A stretch of 64,000 nt of DNA from NCBI GenBank assembly GCA_008477525.1, contig SPDT01000001.1:1116001-1180000 (forward strand). The letters run 5' to 3'. A program made the position numbers and the translations under genes. Below are positions 20,190 through 34,483 of the stretch, piece after piece. The stretch's first letter is position 1. Every line of letters begins with the position of its first letter. A model generated the notes under the pieces. That model saw only the letters and a program-made list of their open reading frames with translations. It made no database searches and was not told where the DNA came from. This DNA is from Hypomyces perniciosus (taxonomy: Eukaryota > Ascomycota > Sordariomycetes > Hypocreales > Hypocreaceae).

Positions 20190-21510
20190 AAATCACTTTT
20201 TTTTATTAAATATTATTAGTCTTTAAATAGTCTTTTTATTTAATTAAATATAAGCGTTATATCCTTTTATATTTATAATTAATAATTTTCTTAACTTTAA
20301 ATATCTCTTTAGCATTAAAAAAGTAATCTATTAATTTAAAAGATTCTCTTTTACAGTTCTAATATAGCTTAAGATTTATAATATTAAAAATATTATAAAT
20401 TTTAATAAAAAATAAAAGATAAATTTAATATATTAATCTATTTATTCCAATTTAGCGTTTAATCTAATAAAGATTAATATACTTTTTAGTAAATTTTTTA
20501 CTAAATGATTAAAGTTTTAGGTATTTGATAAAAAGTAATACCTAATCGCTTATAGTAAATTTCTTTTTAAGTTAGTAAATATTATATTACTTTTTATATT
20601 CTTTTTAGCTTTATTATAATATTTATTCAACTATTTTACAAATAGCTTAAAGCTTTTTTACCCTTATAATAGCATTAATATAATATCTATAATAGGTTAG
20701 TTTATTATAATCTAAAGTATTAGGCTTATAGCTAAGCAGTAAAAAAGCTAGTAAATAACTAATTATAGAATATTTAGCATTATTATATATAAACTAAATA
20801 AAAGATAATTTTGACAGTTAATTATTTTATTATTTACTGTAAAAAAATATAAATAATGCTTTAAAGCTTAATTCTGCTATTTAATCTAACTATTAATCTA
20901 TAAATAAAAAGTAGTGCTAAGTTACTATTTACAAGTAAATAAATAATAAAAACTTCGCCAAAATCCAGATTTAAATAATTAATCTTTATTAAAGACAATT
21001 CCTTATAGTATTCTAAAAATTAAGTAAATATATTTTATAAAAAAGTCAGCAACTCTACTGCTTATAATATATACTATTATAGGTATATATAGGGTATATT
21101 TTATATATTAATTAATGATAATAAAAATTATATTATATAGGTATTTGCCTTTATAGTTTAGGATTTCCAGCAAATCTATAATAAAATCTATAGAAATTTC
21201 TTTAAAGGGTCTTTCTAGTATTAATAATAAAGCAAGTTCGCTATAAGGTTAATAGGTTCTTGCTTTTATTATCTAGTAAATATAATATATAAATATATAA
21301 CACTTAATATTTTACTTTATATTTTACTAATAATAGGTTAATATAATATGTTTTAAAGTGTAATTAACTCTTTAATATTTAGCAGTTAAATTATTATAAA
21401 GTAGTATTAAAATTTTAATATAAAGACCTATTAATATATAAACTCTGCCTTAATAGTAAACTAGCTAATTATTATTAATAACTTAGTTATTACTATAAAA
21501 TATATTAACT
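20190..21510 (-). pseudogene. Ty3/gypsy integrase-chromodomain remnant (T3)
   Basis: Homologous to 18-1385 of T2 on the opposite strand. It includes the block after CCCTTTAAAGAAATTTCTA (about 21,190-21,210), which reads with the ISIDFIIDLP motif of gypsy integrases. Stops at Gln and Trp positions abound. Confidence 0.8.
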
Positions 21511-21559
21511 ACTCTTTAACTTTAAACCTTCTACTAAATAAAATAATCTCCTTATTAAG

Positions 21560-23050
21560 CTTATAAAATAGCTAAATATAAGGATTTTTATAGTTTTAGC
21601 AGTAAACCTATAATAGTCTGCCATATAACCTGCAAACCAGCAATTATAACTCTAGCTACTATACTCTATAAGTAAACTATCTGCCAAATAGCATTTAATC
21701 TTTATCCCTTAACTTAAAGCAATACTAAAGCAATACTCCCATTTACAGGCAACCTTATATATTCCTAGTTACTATAGTGCACTACTGCAGATCCTTTTAG
21801 TTTATATAGGCTATTGGCTTTTATACTATAAAAACGCTATAAAATTATTAATATATAGCCTTACTGTAATTCTTTAATTTCAGTAAAATTATAAAAATTA
21901 AAATATTAAAATAAAGTATTAATAAGGTTAAACTTCCTTAGCCTATATTTAATGCGAAAATTAAATAAAGCTAGTTTATTAAAAGCCTCTGCCTGCTAGT
22001 ATAAAAGCTTTTATTTATCTATAAAGTAATAGTAGGTAAAATAGTCTATTATAACCTAAATCTCTATACCTATTTAAGCCAGATAATATCTTTATATTTA
22101 AATAGCCTTTATAATAATAAGAAATTTAATATTAAAGGTATAATAATATAATTTAAAACTATTTAGCTTTTTTAATATATATACTATAAAGTGCTAGGTA
22201 TCTCGCTAATACTAAACTAGTATTACTTTAATTATATAGTTTAATATATTTATCTTTATATAAATCGACGCCTTTAGGTTATAATATATTAAAATAGGTT
22301 TCTTTAAAAACTTTCCTTTAAACTATTAAAAAGCTTTAAAAGCATCAAGTTTTAACTGTAAAGAACCTTTTCACTTCCTATAAGTAAAATCTATTAAAGG
22401 TACTATAATTTTACTATAATTTTTAATAAATTAATAGTAAAACTTTATAAATCTTAAAAATATAAAGATATTATATATACTTTTAAATACTAGCTATTTA
22501 GCAATAGCTTAAATATATAACTATTTTATCTTAATTTTATTAAATGTAATAATATATTGAAAGAAAAGTATTAAAGTAATATAGAAAATGTATTTATTAA
22601 TATTAATATATAGCTTTGCGTTTTATAACTTTTTAAAAACCTGGCGAATATACTATATATACTCTTTAAGGGTATAGCTATAAATCAATATATTATTAAA
22701 ATATATAATATAAATAAAGTTAACCAGATTTTATATTATATTATTAATATATTACTGAAAAGTTATAGGGGAATTTATAAGGCTAAATAGTATAATGTTA
22801 TACTTAAAGTATCTGTATTAGCAGTAAAATGCTGTCTTTTACCTATCTTTTTTATAGATAGGTATTTAGTAATATATATCTTTTAAATTAAGTTTAGTAA
22901 AAATTTTAGTATATAAAAGTCTGTTAAGAATTTTAAAAATTAATAGTAAAGGAGCGCGGTTTTTATAAGTTATTTTATTTAAAGTATAGAAATTAATATA
23001 TATTTACAGTTTACTGCCTTTTTTTAGTATAAAGATTATAGGGGCACTTG
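21560..23050 (-). pseudogene. Ty3/gypsy reverse transcriptase-RNase H remnant (T3)
   Basis: The active-site motif reads FNNILI on the minus strand (NN codons on the complement of 22692-22697), so both catalytic Asp are lost. It aligns over its length with T1 (11,040-12,360) and T4. Confidence 0.78.
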
Positions 23051-24229
23051 CAGGACTAATAGACTGCTGAATCTATATATTCTATAGTGCTTTTTCTAAA
23101 TACTTGCAGAAAGCTTTTAGCTTTTTAAGTGTTAGGTTATAAATAGGACTTTATAAAGGTATTTTCTTATCTTTTACTTTAATAGCGTGCTATTAATTTG
23201 CTAATATATTGGCAGCTTCTTTTATAGAGAAGATATTAATAAGATTATAATATATAAAAAGTAATTTTAAATATAAGGCTGATTTATGGTTTTCTGGGGA
23301 AATAGCTTTGTTTAAGTTGGGAGATAGTAGGTCTTTTAAAGCTTTTAACTTAACTTCCAGCTTCTTTTTAATTGCTAATATAAAAACTATTTAGGCTTCT
23401 TTAATAGTTTATTATAGCTGCTTTTTAAAGGCTATTAAAGTAATAGAATCCCTAGTTAAAGGATAATTCTATTAATTATACTTTTATAAAAGGGTAGGAT
23501 TAGTTTCCTGAAATTAAAGTTTTCTTAGCATAAAGTTTTTTAGGCTATTAGTAATAATGCAATAGAGTAGTTACTTTTTCTTTACTCTTTAGTCGTTAAT
23601 TATCTTTATAAATATATCTGTATAGCTATAAATTATAGCAGAAATACCTGGGAAAATAGTAGTAAGTTTAAAAGCTGGTAATAGACTTTTTAATTAATCT
23701 TTTTATTGTAAAGAGATAATATAAATATTGCTGCTAGGATTAAATAAGGCATTTATATATTGCTAGTAGCCACTTAGCTGCATCTTCTCTGATTGTCTTA
23801 TAGGTGGATCTATATAGTAATTGCATTCCTAGGCTTAATAAATTGCAGGTTTAGTATTTCCGCTAGTAAAATATAGCTAAATAGGGTTATTATACTTTTT
23901 AGTAAAGTAATGTTTACTATTATACTTTATATAATTAAGAGCTTAGTAGGAGGTTTCATAGTAAAGACTACTATATTTCTAATAAATTATTAAGTTAAAG
24001 AGGTTTCTTTATTCTTTTAAACCTTTAGATATTTTAGTTATTATATTTTTTAAAGTATTAGTGGTGTAATCCTAGTATAATCCCTGTTAACTAATAGGTC
24101 CGGTTTTCTTATATTTTCTTTAAGATTAAGATTCCTGTTAAGAGCTATTTGCATTATTAATATAGCTATATATAAAAGTCTTAGCGATTATACTAGTATA
24201 AATTAACTCCTGTTAGGTTATAGGGATTT

Positions 24230-25052
24230 TATAGTAAAGTATTTATTTATTTATTATAAAGGAAAAGCACTATAAAAATATATAAATCTTAAGTTATAAA
24301 GGAGTTATTTTAGGGAACTTGCTTTGAATAATCTTAAATTAAAAGAGGAATAACTAAAAATTCTATTTAATAGCTTAATATAGGCGAAAGATTTATAAAG
24401 TTACTTTATAGCATTTAGTTAAGCTATCGCGATTATTATCCTTAAGCTATTAATGAAATTTATCCTAAGTAATTAATTTAGCAGATCCGCCTTTCTCTTT
24501 AAAATAGCTAACCTATTGCTATTAAATATCTCTTTTTAAGTAAAAAGCAGTATAAGTAATTTTATAAGCTGTTTAAGAAAAGGTATTAAGGGATAATTTA
24601 AACTGCCTTTTAATAATAGTAAAAAAAGTCTATAATTCTGCTTAAAACTTTCTTTTATAATAAAGAGTTTAAATTTATATTTTATTTTAATTGCCTTTAT
24701 AAAGTCATTTTAAACTAGCAGTATATAATAAGCTAGTTATAGGCGATAAACCTTTAATTTCTAGGAGTTTAAAAAAAAGGTTTTCTCTTTAAAAAAAATA
24801 TCTAAATATTTCCTCTTTAAATATACTCGCTACTTTTCTTTTATTTATTAAATATAAATATTAAATTCTTTTTCTATAAGTAAAGTATTATCTAAAAGGC
24901 TTAGTTAATAATTTAAAAGAGTAACTTTATTTAAAGGTCTTTATATCTAAAATATAGCCTCTTTACTAAAAGTAAGTTAATTATTTGCCGCTAAAAGTAT
25001 TTTTAACTTTAATAGTCTTTTTACCTTTACTGGGAATAGTAAAAGACTAGTA
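24230..25052 (-). pseudogene. Ty3/gypsy Gag remnant (T3)
   Basis: On the minus strand a fairly open frame gives FFKEKTFFLNS, KAIKIKYKFKLFIIKESFKQ, NSNRLAILKRKADLLN and AIKQLYKSFAYIKLL (one Q is a stop). The charged helical composition and its position between 5' LTR and RT suit a gypsy Gag (capsid) domain. T4 carries the same region at 44,060-44,870. The capsid call is inferred mainly from position. Confidence 0.55.
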
Positions 25053-25314
25053 TATTAAAGACCCTCTTTAAGGCAGATAGATTAAGTAAAGGGCTGCGAC
25101 TTTAGGGAAAAGTAAAGGAGGTTAAAGAGTAGTTATTTAGAGGAGAGATAGATATTAATAAGCAGGTAATAAGCCAGAAACTAGTAGTTAGGTATAGCAG
25201 CAGTGGTTTACTAGTCTCTAAAGTTCTATATCTTCGGGGACTACAGTTGCTCTTATATATATATTCCGGCCCATATAATATCATGAGAGCTCTAGAGCTT
25301 CCGGTCTCCTGACA
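25053..25314 (-). repeat. T3 5' LTR
   Basis: This 262-bp LTR reads, on the minus strand, TGTCAGGAGACCGGAAGC to GGGTCTTTAATA (RIPed CTGACA end). It abuts the C4 polypurine tract at 25315. The 60-codon open frame inside (25102-25284) is shared with the solo LTR at 12927 only because both are LTRs. Confidence 0.93.
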
Positions 25315-26899
25315 ATACCCCCTAGTTAATAAAGCTATTTCTAATACTTTATTAACTGCTATTTTAACTGATTTATAGTATTATAACTAATTAACTATAC
25401 TTTGAAAGCTTTTTTTATTTAATTAAAAGCTTTTTATTATAAATATATATTAATATTTTATTATAAAAGTAAAAGGAATATAAGGATTATAGCTATCATT
25501 AATTTATAATATTAAAAGGTTATATAATAATACTTTTTAAATAGGTAAATTAGTTTTAAATAGTTAAAACTAAATATATTAATTGCTTTTAACTTTATTT
25601 TTTACTTTTTATTTTTAATTATTAATATTATTATTAATATTAATAGTAATATAGCCTTTACTGTAAATATTATATTTTTAATTAATTCTGTTTATATCAT
25701 ATATTTATTAATAAATAGTATAATTGTAAAGAAAGAATATATTATTAATAAAGTATAATTATAGTTACTCTTTAAAAGTAATTTATTATAATATTAGTTA
25801 TTTAGCTAATTAAATAATTATATCTACTTTAGCCTTTACTTTTATATTAATTAATTTAACTGTTTCTCTTTTAATTGCCTTTTTATTAAATTTAAAGTAT
25901 AATATTTTTTTTCTGCTAGCCTTTAAGCAGTAATAATTACTTTTTAGCCTCCTTTTATATTATTCCTACTACTACTACTACTATACCCTTTACTACTACT
26001 ATTACTTTTACCTTTACCTTTACCTTTGTTACTGCTACTACCTTTATTATTATATTATTATCCCCCTTTTATAAAGGCTATTTAAAATTAATAATCACTA
26101 ATAAAAGAGATTTCTTTTAATATATTATTATTATTTACTTTTAGTAGTATATTATTTACTTTTAGTAGTATATTATTTACTTTAATAATAATTATTAATA
26201 TATCCTTTAATATATTTCGTTTTACTGTTGTTATATTATTTTAATTAATTATATACCTTATAAATATTTTATATTTATATTTATTATATATTAGCTTTTT
26301 TAAATTACTAGTAAAAATAATAATTAAAGAAATAATCTTTTTTATATATTTAGAAATTTATATAATTAAATAGTAATTTAATATAAAAAAGCATTATACT
26401 TGTAATTTAAGTTATTAAAAGAATGTAATTCAATTTATATTAAAAAAAGATTGATATTGAATAGCTATAATAATGCCTTTTATATATAAATATATAAAAA
26501 GTAAAAGACTAAGTAATTAATTATTATATTAATAAAGTATACTTTTATAGTAAATAGCTTTTAAATTAAAAGTTATTTAATTTTTTATACTTTTATATCT
26601 TCTATTTAAAGAATTATATATTTATTAAGTTGAATTATACTTTACAGTATTTAAAGTATTATTAAAAAAAGCTTTAATAAATTTATGAACAAATATAAAG
26701 TTAATAAAAAAATAACAAACTATAAATAATCTTTTTTAATATTTCAATTAAAGTAATATATTTTATATATTAATATAATATAAATAAATATGGTTTAATA
26801 TATTTTATTTAATTATAAAATATATAATTCATTACTTATTATAGTAAATATTTTAATAAAGATCAAATTTATATTTTACTTTTTTAAAAAAAGTAATAT

Positions 26900-27860
26900 A
26901 AATTTATAACTTTTTGTATTATTTAAATAAAAGTAAATAGTTTAGCTTTAATTATAAATATATTAATAGTATTTAAATATATTATATTTTATAAAATAAA
27001 GTTTAAAAAAATATAATAAAATACTTTTAAAATAAGTTTTATATATTTATATTACTAAAAACAAATATTATTTAAAGTAATGAAAATTTATAGTTTCTTT
27101 TTTTTATCTTCAAAAATTAAAAAAATATTATATATATATAATAATAAATTAATAAATCAATTACTGTAAAGTATCTTTTATTAATAGTAATGAAAAACTA
27201 CAATAAAATTAAAGTATTATATATTATATTAAACTTTATTATAATAATTATATAAAATATTAAGTTTACTTTTTTTATATATTTTAATAATTATATTTAA
27301 AGTTTATAATATATTTTTTAAAACTTTATACTAAGTATTAAAATTATTAAAAGTTATATTTCTTTATTATATTTAAACTATTTTATCATATCTTTAATAA
27401 AAACTTTATAAAAAAATATTTTATATTTTATATAATTTTAATTAATTTTAATTTTGAAAAATTATTATATATTTCTTTTATTTTAAAGTTTATATTTAAC
27501 TTTTAAGGTATTTAATAATTTAATATAAAAAGCTTTATTATTACAATAATATATAATTAATATATTACTTATATAAATATAATAAAGACTTTTTAAATAT
27601 AATTATAAAAAAATAAAGCTTTTGAAAGTTTAAAATTAATTTTTATTACTTTAAAGTTAAAGATAATTTATAAAATTATAACGTTAATAAATAATATATA
27701 ATAATATATTGTCCCTTTTCTTTCCTTCCTTCCTTTCTTCCCTCTTTATCTGCACTTTATATATTAATAAATCTTTGAATTTATATAAAGCTTTAATAAA
27801 CTTTAAATAAATATTTAATTCTTTAAACCTTTAAACACTTTATATATAATAAATTTTAAA
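26900..27860 (-). pseudogene. Ty1/copia RT-RNase H remnant (C4)
   Basis: Aligned base by base with C1 3,560-4,515. The active-site codons (complement of 27564-27569) read Ser-Asn instead of Asp-Asp. The N-terminal part of RT is missing because of the deletion joining it to the integrase at about 27,860. No frame longer than a few dozen codons remains. Confidence 0.75.
27709..27756. repeat. Polypyrimidine insertion in C4
   Basis: About 45 bp of CCTT/CTTC-type repeats are present here but absent from the aligned part of C1 (near 4,400). It is the only C-rich patch for kilobases. Its origin is unknown; slippage growth of a short tract is plausible. Confidence 0.6.
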
Positions 27861-27969
27861 TGCTTTTTTAAAGTATTATGTAATTAATATATATAAAAAA
27901 AGTAAATTTTAAAATAATATTTTTTATAGTAATTTAAATATAAACGTATAATAAACTTTTAATTGCAAT

Positions 27970-27974
27970 TATAG
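27970..27974. repeat. J1 target-site duplication, left (TATAG)
   Basis: This matches 34671-34675. Flanking C4 sequence is continuous with C1 (about 6,240-6,280) across the insertion. Confidence 0.93.
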
Positions 27975-28145
27975 TGTTATGGCACCGACCATAATATAAT
28001 GTTAATGCCCTGTTACGTAAGCCCTGGTTATATAACCAGGCCCTAATGCGTTCTTAGCTATAGCTTTCTATAAAGCTTTAGGGCTTTCTCGCTCTTTACA
28101 GTATAATAATAATATTGCCTTAACTTGCTTTTCTATACTGTAATA
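27975..28145 (+). repeat. J1 5' LTR
   Basis: It runs from TGTTATGGCACCGACC to TACTGTAATA. It is homologous to 34499-34670 and 59420-59591. Confidence 0.95.
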
Positions 28146-31100
28146 GTTTATATTATCCTTTAACTCGGCTGCGCTGTTATAAGGCATATACTTAACCGAT
28201 TATGAATTCCCCTTGAATCCCCTTTTATTCTTAAACCTATAATAATACTTTTACAGCCTAGTTTTTATCCTTTAAATCCTATATCTATAGGAAATTAATT
28301 ATAAGCAAGATAAATATAAATGCCTTAAACCTTACTTCATAGTTTAACCTAGCTTAATAGATTATAGTTTTAGCTATAAAGTTTATGCCTTTCCCTTTTT
28401 TTTTAAAACCCTATAAAAATCTGGCGTTAATAGTGATTATATACGTTTAATAAATATAATTATTAGGGATAATAACTTTAATTATTAATTCTATTTTTTT
28501 AGTTAAGTAATTAAAAAAGGCTTAACTTAATAAAAAAAATAAAAATAAACCTTTAAATAGGAAATTTTAATGTAAAGAGCTAAAAATTAAAACTTTAAAG
28601 TATAAATTAAAGCTTAGGTTAAAGCTTTAAATATAGCCTCGCTATTAAGCTTTAGAAATAATAACCTATTTAACTGCTGCTAAATTAAAGACTTTAAGTA
28701 TTTTAATAGTAAATAAAAGGATATTATTAAATGTTAATAAAAATATATTAACTAGCGTTTTTAAATTAATATTATTTTATAGGCTATTAATTACTTTTTT
28801 CAACTGAATTTAAGAAAATCTTATATATTATAGGTCTTTTAAAGGCAAATATATATTAACTGTAATAAAGAAACTTTAATATTATTATAAAAAGTCTTAA
28901 TAACCTTGCCTAGTAGTATAAAAAGATTAATATAATACTTTTCACTGATTTTAATAAATAATATAAAATAATTAACCTTTTTTAAAAAGTCTTATAGTCT
29001 TTTAATAACCTATATATATTAAATAAGCCTTTTTTAGAATTTTATAGTAAAGTTATTTATACTAGGCAGTAAATATAGTAAAACTGCTAAGTAAATAATA
29101 AAGGCTTTAAAGATAAATGTCTTTTAAGAGCTTGCTAATACTATAAAGATTTAAGTAATTAAGTTAAATAAATTTAACTTTATTAAATAGTATTAATTTT
29201 ATTAAACTATTTATAATAGGCTTTAAGAGGGCGTTTATTATAATACCCTCTATATTATGTAAATAGGCTAATATTAATAAAGCTATTAATAGCAGTAATA
29301 TTAATATTAATAGTAATATTATTAATGCTAGTAAAATAACTAAACTGCTGCCTTAATACTAGCTAGTGATTTAATATAATTAAATATTATATATACCCTG
29401 CTCCTTTACCTTTAAGTCTTTTATAAAGAATATATTACTAAAGGACTTTACTTTTACTGTAAAAAAGCAGGTTATAGCTTTAATAAATATAATAAAAAAA
29501 AGCAGTTTAATATATATTAAAGCAATCTATATTAGATATAAAATTAAAATCATTAAGTTTAGCTATACTAATTATACTTTAATTTAATAGTATTTTAAAG
29601 TTAATCATAAAATAGCTTAGTAAAGTATAATAATTAAACTTTAATAGCGCGCTAATATTACTTATAATGCTTAAATAATCTATAAATCTAGGCTTTAAAT
29701 AATATAGTTTCTTTAAGTATTAATAAAGATAATAATAATAGCGCTGTCCTATTAACTTTTAGTTTACTTTAATTTAGCTAGATTTACCTGTTAAAAACCT
29801 AAACTTAACTTATAAATTAAGGAAAAGATTAACTTTTATTAAAAGTTATAAGTAAAGGTTAATTGTAAATAAAACTACTATTTTAGAATAAATTTACTAT
29901 TATCATTTTATTTAAAAACCCTTTAAATTTAAATTAATAGATAGTAAATCCCTTTGAGTATAAACTACACTATTTTGTATATATAATATCTATATTAATA
30001 TAAAACCTTTAATAGATAGCGGCTATATACTTCAAGCTTTATTAACTGTGCTTTTATTAAATAATTTAATATTATTATTTAATAACTGCTATTTATTATA
30101 AATCTTTTACTTGCTAATAAAAGTATAGCTAATAAAGTTTTAAACTTTTTTATTATATAAACTATAATTAGCTTTTATAAAGAACTCTGCCTTTTTTTTA
30201 TTATAAGTCTCTTTAATAATATACCTATAATCTTTAGCCTTTTATAGCTAAGAAAATATAATTTTAATATTAACTGGGAAAAGTTAATTATTATTTTTAA
30301 ATCCTGTTATTATTATAACTATTATTTTTTAAAAAGTATAGCTAGCTTTATATAGGTTTTAGTAGTAGTTAAAATAAACAATAACTTTATTATAGTTAAT
30401 ATAAAGAATATATATTATTAGCAATTAATAGTTAAAGACGCTTTAAATAAAATAAAGCTTAATTTAACGAAATAAAGAATTATACTATATTAATAACTAT
30501 TAATTAAAAACACTTTAAAAGAAATAAACTATAACCTAATTAAAGAGGGGGCCTTTAAACTGTATTTTCTATAAACTTTAACGCTAAACTAAAATCACTA
30601 TATAACCTATAGGTATAGTGGAATTAATAATAAGGAAATATAGCCATAAGTAATCCTGAATTAAATATATATAAAGCTATTGCCTGCCTTTATAATTTGC
30701 AGTTAATAATAAAAAAGGAAACCTTTATTAAAGCTATTACTATTACTTTTTAATATACTATTTTTATAAAACTAAACTAAACTTTAAAATTAAGAAGTAT
30801 ATTTAAATATAATAGATATATAAATAGTAGTAGCTATAAATTTTATTACTTTATATCGATAATTATAGATCTATGCAATAAAAGTAACCTAAAAGGAGAT
30901 TAATTAAACTATTAAAATTAAAGAATTAATATATATTATATTATTAAAGCTTTTAAATAAGTTTTTCTAATAAATATTTATAAAATAAAGAGACTATATT
31001 AAAGTAAAAATAATATTATTTAAAGAAATATATAACTTTATTAATAAATATTACTCTCTACTATAATTATAAAAGATTATAGCTGTTAATATTAAGAAAT

Positions 31101-31169
31101 TTATAGTAGGGAAACCTAAATTTAATAAACTGGATATTTTAAAAAAACTGCTATTTTAGCTATATAATT

Positions 31170-32500
31170 TATATAATGCTTTCCTGTTAACGACAGTAAA
31201 TAAGCTTCCTTTATAATAGGCCTAGGACTATAAGATTAAAATACTACTAGGAAAAGATTTACTATATTAAAAAAATAGGCTATTTTGACCTAATAAATTG
31301 CAGGTAATAAGAAAATAGTTAAATAATAATTTAGCGAAAAGATTTATCTGTAAATTGCAAGTATAATATACTGCTCCCCTCCTTTTAGCTGTAAAACTAA
31401 AAGGTAATATCTATATTTATTAAAATTGTTAAAAGTTAAATAATATTACTATTAAAAATCGGTATTTATTGCTATTAATCTAGGAAACCTTTAATACTTT
31501 AAGGTGTATAAAGGTATATATAAAACTTAATATCATTACTATATTTAATAACCTTTATCTTATTAAAAAGGATATATAGAAAATAGCATTTATTATAAGG
31601 TTTAGCCTTTTTAAGATATTAGTTATACCTTTTAGCTTTTATAATACACTTACTATATTTTAATACTATATTAACTATACTTTTTATAACCTTTTTAACT
31701 ATATTTATATAATAAACTTTAATAATATCTTTATATATTTATTATATTAAAAAGGGTATTAAAAATATATATATAAAGTAATAGCCTGCCTTTAAAACGC
31801 TAGCGTTTAGATTAATATTATTAAATATAAATTTAAAATAATAAAGATAAAATACTTTAGCCTAATTATTACTTTAAAGGGATTAGAAATAAATCTTAAG
31901 AAAGTTAAGGCTATATTAAACTAGCAATTACTTAAAAGAGTAAAAGACCTATAAAAGTTCTTTAACTTTATAAATTTCTATTACTATTTTATTGAAAGAT
32001 ATTTTAAAATAACTGTCTTATTAAATGAGCTTTTTAAAAAAAACCATATATTTAAAGAAAGAAATAGTAAAAAGCCTTTAATTTAATTAAATATACTTTT
32101 AAATTAGCTTTAATTTTAGCCTTCTTTAACTATAATAAATAAATTATCATTAAAATTAATGCCTTTAATTAAATATTAAGCAGTATTTTATTACAGTATA
32201 ATAAAAAAAGTATTTTATACTTTATTATATTTTTTTCTATAAAGTATAATATTTAAAAATATAATTATAAGATTTATAATAAAGAACTTTTAGCTATTAT
32301 TAAGTAATAGAAAAGTAGCGCTTAAAATTATAAAGTTTATAAGAGTTTAATATTATTATAGACTATTAAAACTTTAAATACTTTACTTTAATAAAAGCTT
32401 TAAATTAATAGTAAATCTAATAGTTTAAATTCCTCTTTACCTTTAACTTTTATATTATTTATTAACCTAGCTTTAAAGCTGTAAAGCTTAATGCTTTAAG
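31170..32500 (+). pseudogene. Ty3/gypsy RT-RNase H remnant (J1)
   Basis: Readable pieces include KLNNITIKNRYLLLLI (family LN..T.KNRYPLPLI), then IINFNNIFIYL at the active site (family YLDDILIYS; NN codons at 31721-31726). FSLIITLKGLEINLKKVKAI follows (family I....G...DP.KV.AI). The order and spacing are those of gypsy RT followed by RNase H. Confidence 0.9.
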
Positions 32501-33039
32501 TAAAAAAGTAGAAGATAAGCTTGCGAAATTAAACCCTTTTAATAATTAAATTAAAAATAAATAATATATTATCCTTTTATAGAGTTTTTTTAGCTTTAAA
32601 GCTTAAGCAATATTTTAAAAAGAAGTTTTATTAAATATTAAATTATTTATAAAGGCTGCCTTTATAGCTATAATAATATTAATGGAAAATAAATTAATTA
32701 ATAACTTAATTACAGCGGCATATAAATAAAATACTATAGCGAGAGAAATAATAACTGCGCTCTAAAACCTTAATATCTGTTAATAGTTAAAATAACTTTG
32801 CAGAGAACTTTAAATTATAATAAATAACTATTGAGTGATAAATAGCAGAATTTACTATTAAAAGCAGCTTTTTATTCCCTTTAATAATAAGCTTTAAATA
32901 TAAATCCTATTTAAAAACTATTTAAATAGCTTAGCTAGATACCTAAATAGGTTTAAAACTTTAAACTTTATTAGCTGGATATACTAATAGCTATAGATTT
33001 TAAAAGATACTGAAATATTTATATAAGCTTATAAACTAT

Positions 33040-34130
33040 ATATTAAAATAAAGGCCTTGCGATTTTTATTATAAGGCTTTTTTTAATTATTATTAGTTTT
33101 ATTTTATATATAATTAAATATCTCTATTAATTATATTATATTACTGCCTAAATTCTGCTAATATAATATTACTTATAAGTATTTACTAGTAATAGTTTAC
33201 TGCTTTATAAAAATATATTATTTTATACCAATTACTTTACTATTAGTAAAAGAGCTGGCTAATGCATTAATTAATATAATTTACTGCTTTTTATAGTATA
33301 TTTAGTAATATTATATTAAACTGTAGTATATAGTTTATATTAAAATTCTAGGAATAACTTTTAAAGCGATTAGGAGTTATATTAAAATAGGTATTAGCTT
33401 TTTACTTTAAAATTAATAGCTAAACTAAGAGAATTAATGTAAGTATAGAATAATACCTGTAAACTTTTATTAATTTTTACTAGGATAACTAGGCCTATTA
33501 GCCTTTATTAGCTGAATTTACTGTAAATAATGTAGGATTTAAAATTACTAGTATATTACTGTTTTTCGCTAATTATAGTTTTAACCTTTATTTAAACATA
33601 AAGCTTTTATAGCTTTATCTATTAAACTTTTTTACAGTAAAAAAAAAAGAGTTTTTTTATATTAATACGATTGCTAAGCGATTTAAATATATTCTTATAT
33701 AGCTAAAACCTTTATTAAAGCTTTAAGAAAAAGATATAAAGAAAATATAAACGCGCAGAGAAAGGCATTATTAATTTATATTATGAGGCAAGAAGTTTTT
33801 ATTAATATATGAAATATAAAGATTAACTGGCTAATAAAAAAGCTGGATAATAAATAGGCAGGGTTTTATATAATAATAAAGGTATATTTATAAGCCTGCG
33901 CTATTAATTTACTGGAAAGTATAAACATTTTTTTAATCCTCTATAATTCCCTTTTGCAATTTAAGATAGCTACTTTATTGCGTTTTAGGTAAAAGATAAT
34001 TAATAAAGCTAAGTTAAGGAATATTTAAGGCAGAATGCTAGAAAAAGAAAATAGTATAGATAAAGTATAAGAGAAGTAGGAGTTTAAAGCGCTTTTAAAT
34101 TACTCTAATAATAATAGATTTTATTACTTT
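33040..34130 (+). pseudogene. Ty3/gypsy integrase remnant (J1)
   Basis: The frame, allowing Gln for TAA/TAG, reads through KELANALINIIYCF, a KYRIIPVNFYQFLL block (family W...LPLAEFAYN) and KGIINLYYEARSFYQYMKY. A C-terminal linker precedes the polypurine tract. Assignment rests on position between RNase H and LTR as well as on the partial motifs. Confidence 0.65.
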
Positions 34131-34483
34131 ATTAAATAGAAATACTATACTGCTATATAGCAATTAATTAAAGACCTATAAAGCTAAAAGAGGGTAATAT
34201 AAGACTTTTATAAAAGAAACTTAAAAAAGCTATGCCTATTGCAATAAATACTGAAAGGAATTATAAAAGAGGAAAAAGAGGAAATAGCTAGAAAGAAATT
34301 AATGCTTGCAAAGCGCTAACCAAAGACTATACTGCGCTAAAGCCTATAACTAAACTATATATTACTAATACTAAAAACTATATAATTCGCCCTATTTACC
34401 TTTTTATTAAAAGTATTAAAATAAATTACCTGGAATTTCGATTTATATAAGTAATATAGCTATTTGCGGCTAAATAGTATAAT

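Larger units (their letters stand above)
19690..25314 (-). mobile_element. T3, near-complete decayed Ty3/gypsy element of family T
   Basis: Minus orientation: 5' LTR (25314-25053), gag (about 25,052-24,230), a gag-to-RT region, RT (about 23,050-22,550), RNase H (to about 21,560), integrase (about 21,510-20,400) and a chromodomain region (to about 20,190). It then runs a few hundred bp more before truncation at 19690. The last part of the internal region and the 3' LTR are missing. This copy shows that the T LTR, gag, RT and integrase belong to one family, and serves as the reference for T1, T2 and T4. Confidence 0.85.

Noticed and set aside
26130..26170. Short direct repeats (for example TTTAGTAGTATATTATTTAC twice) as a possible CRISPR or satellite
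   Set aside because: Only two copies of about 20 bp without regular spacers, inside the C4 3' tail; this is local duplication.
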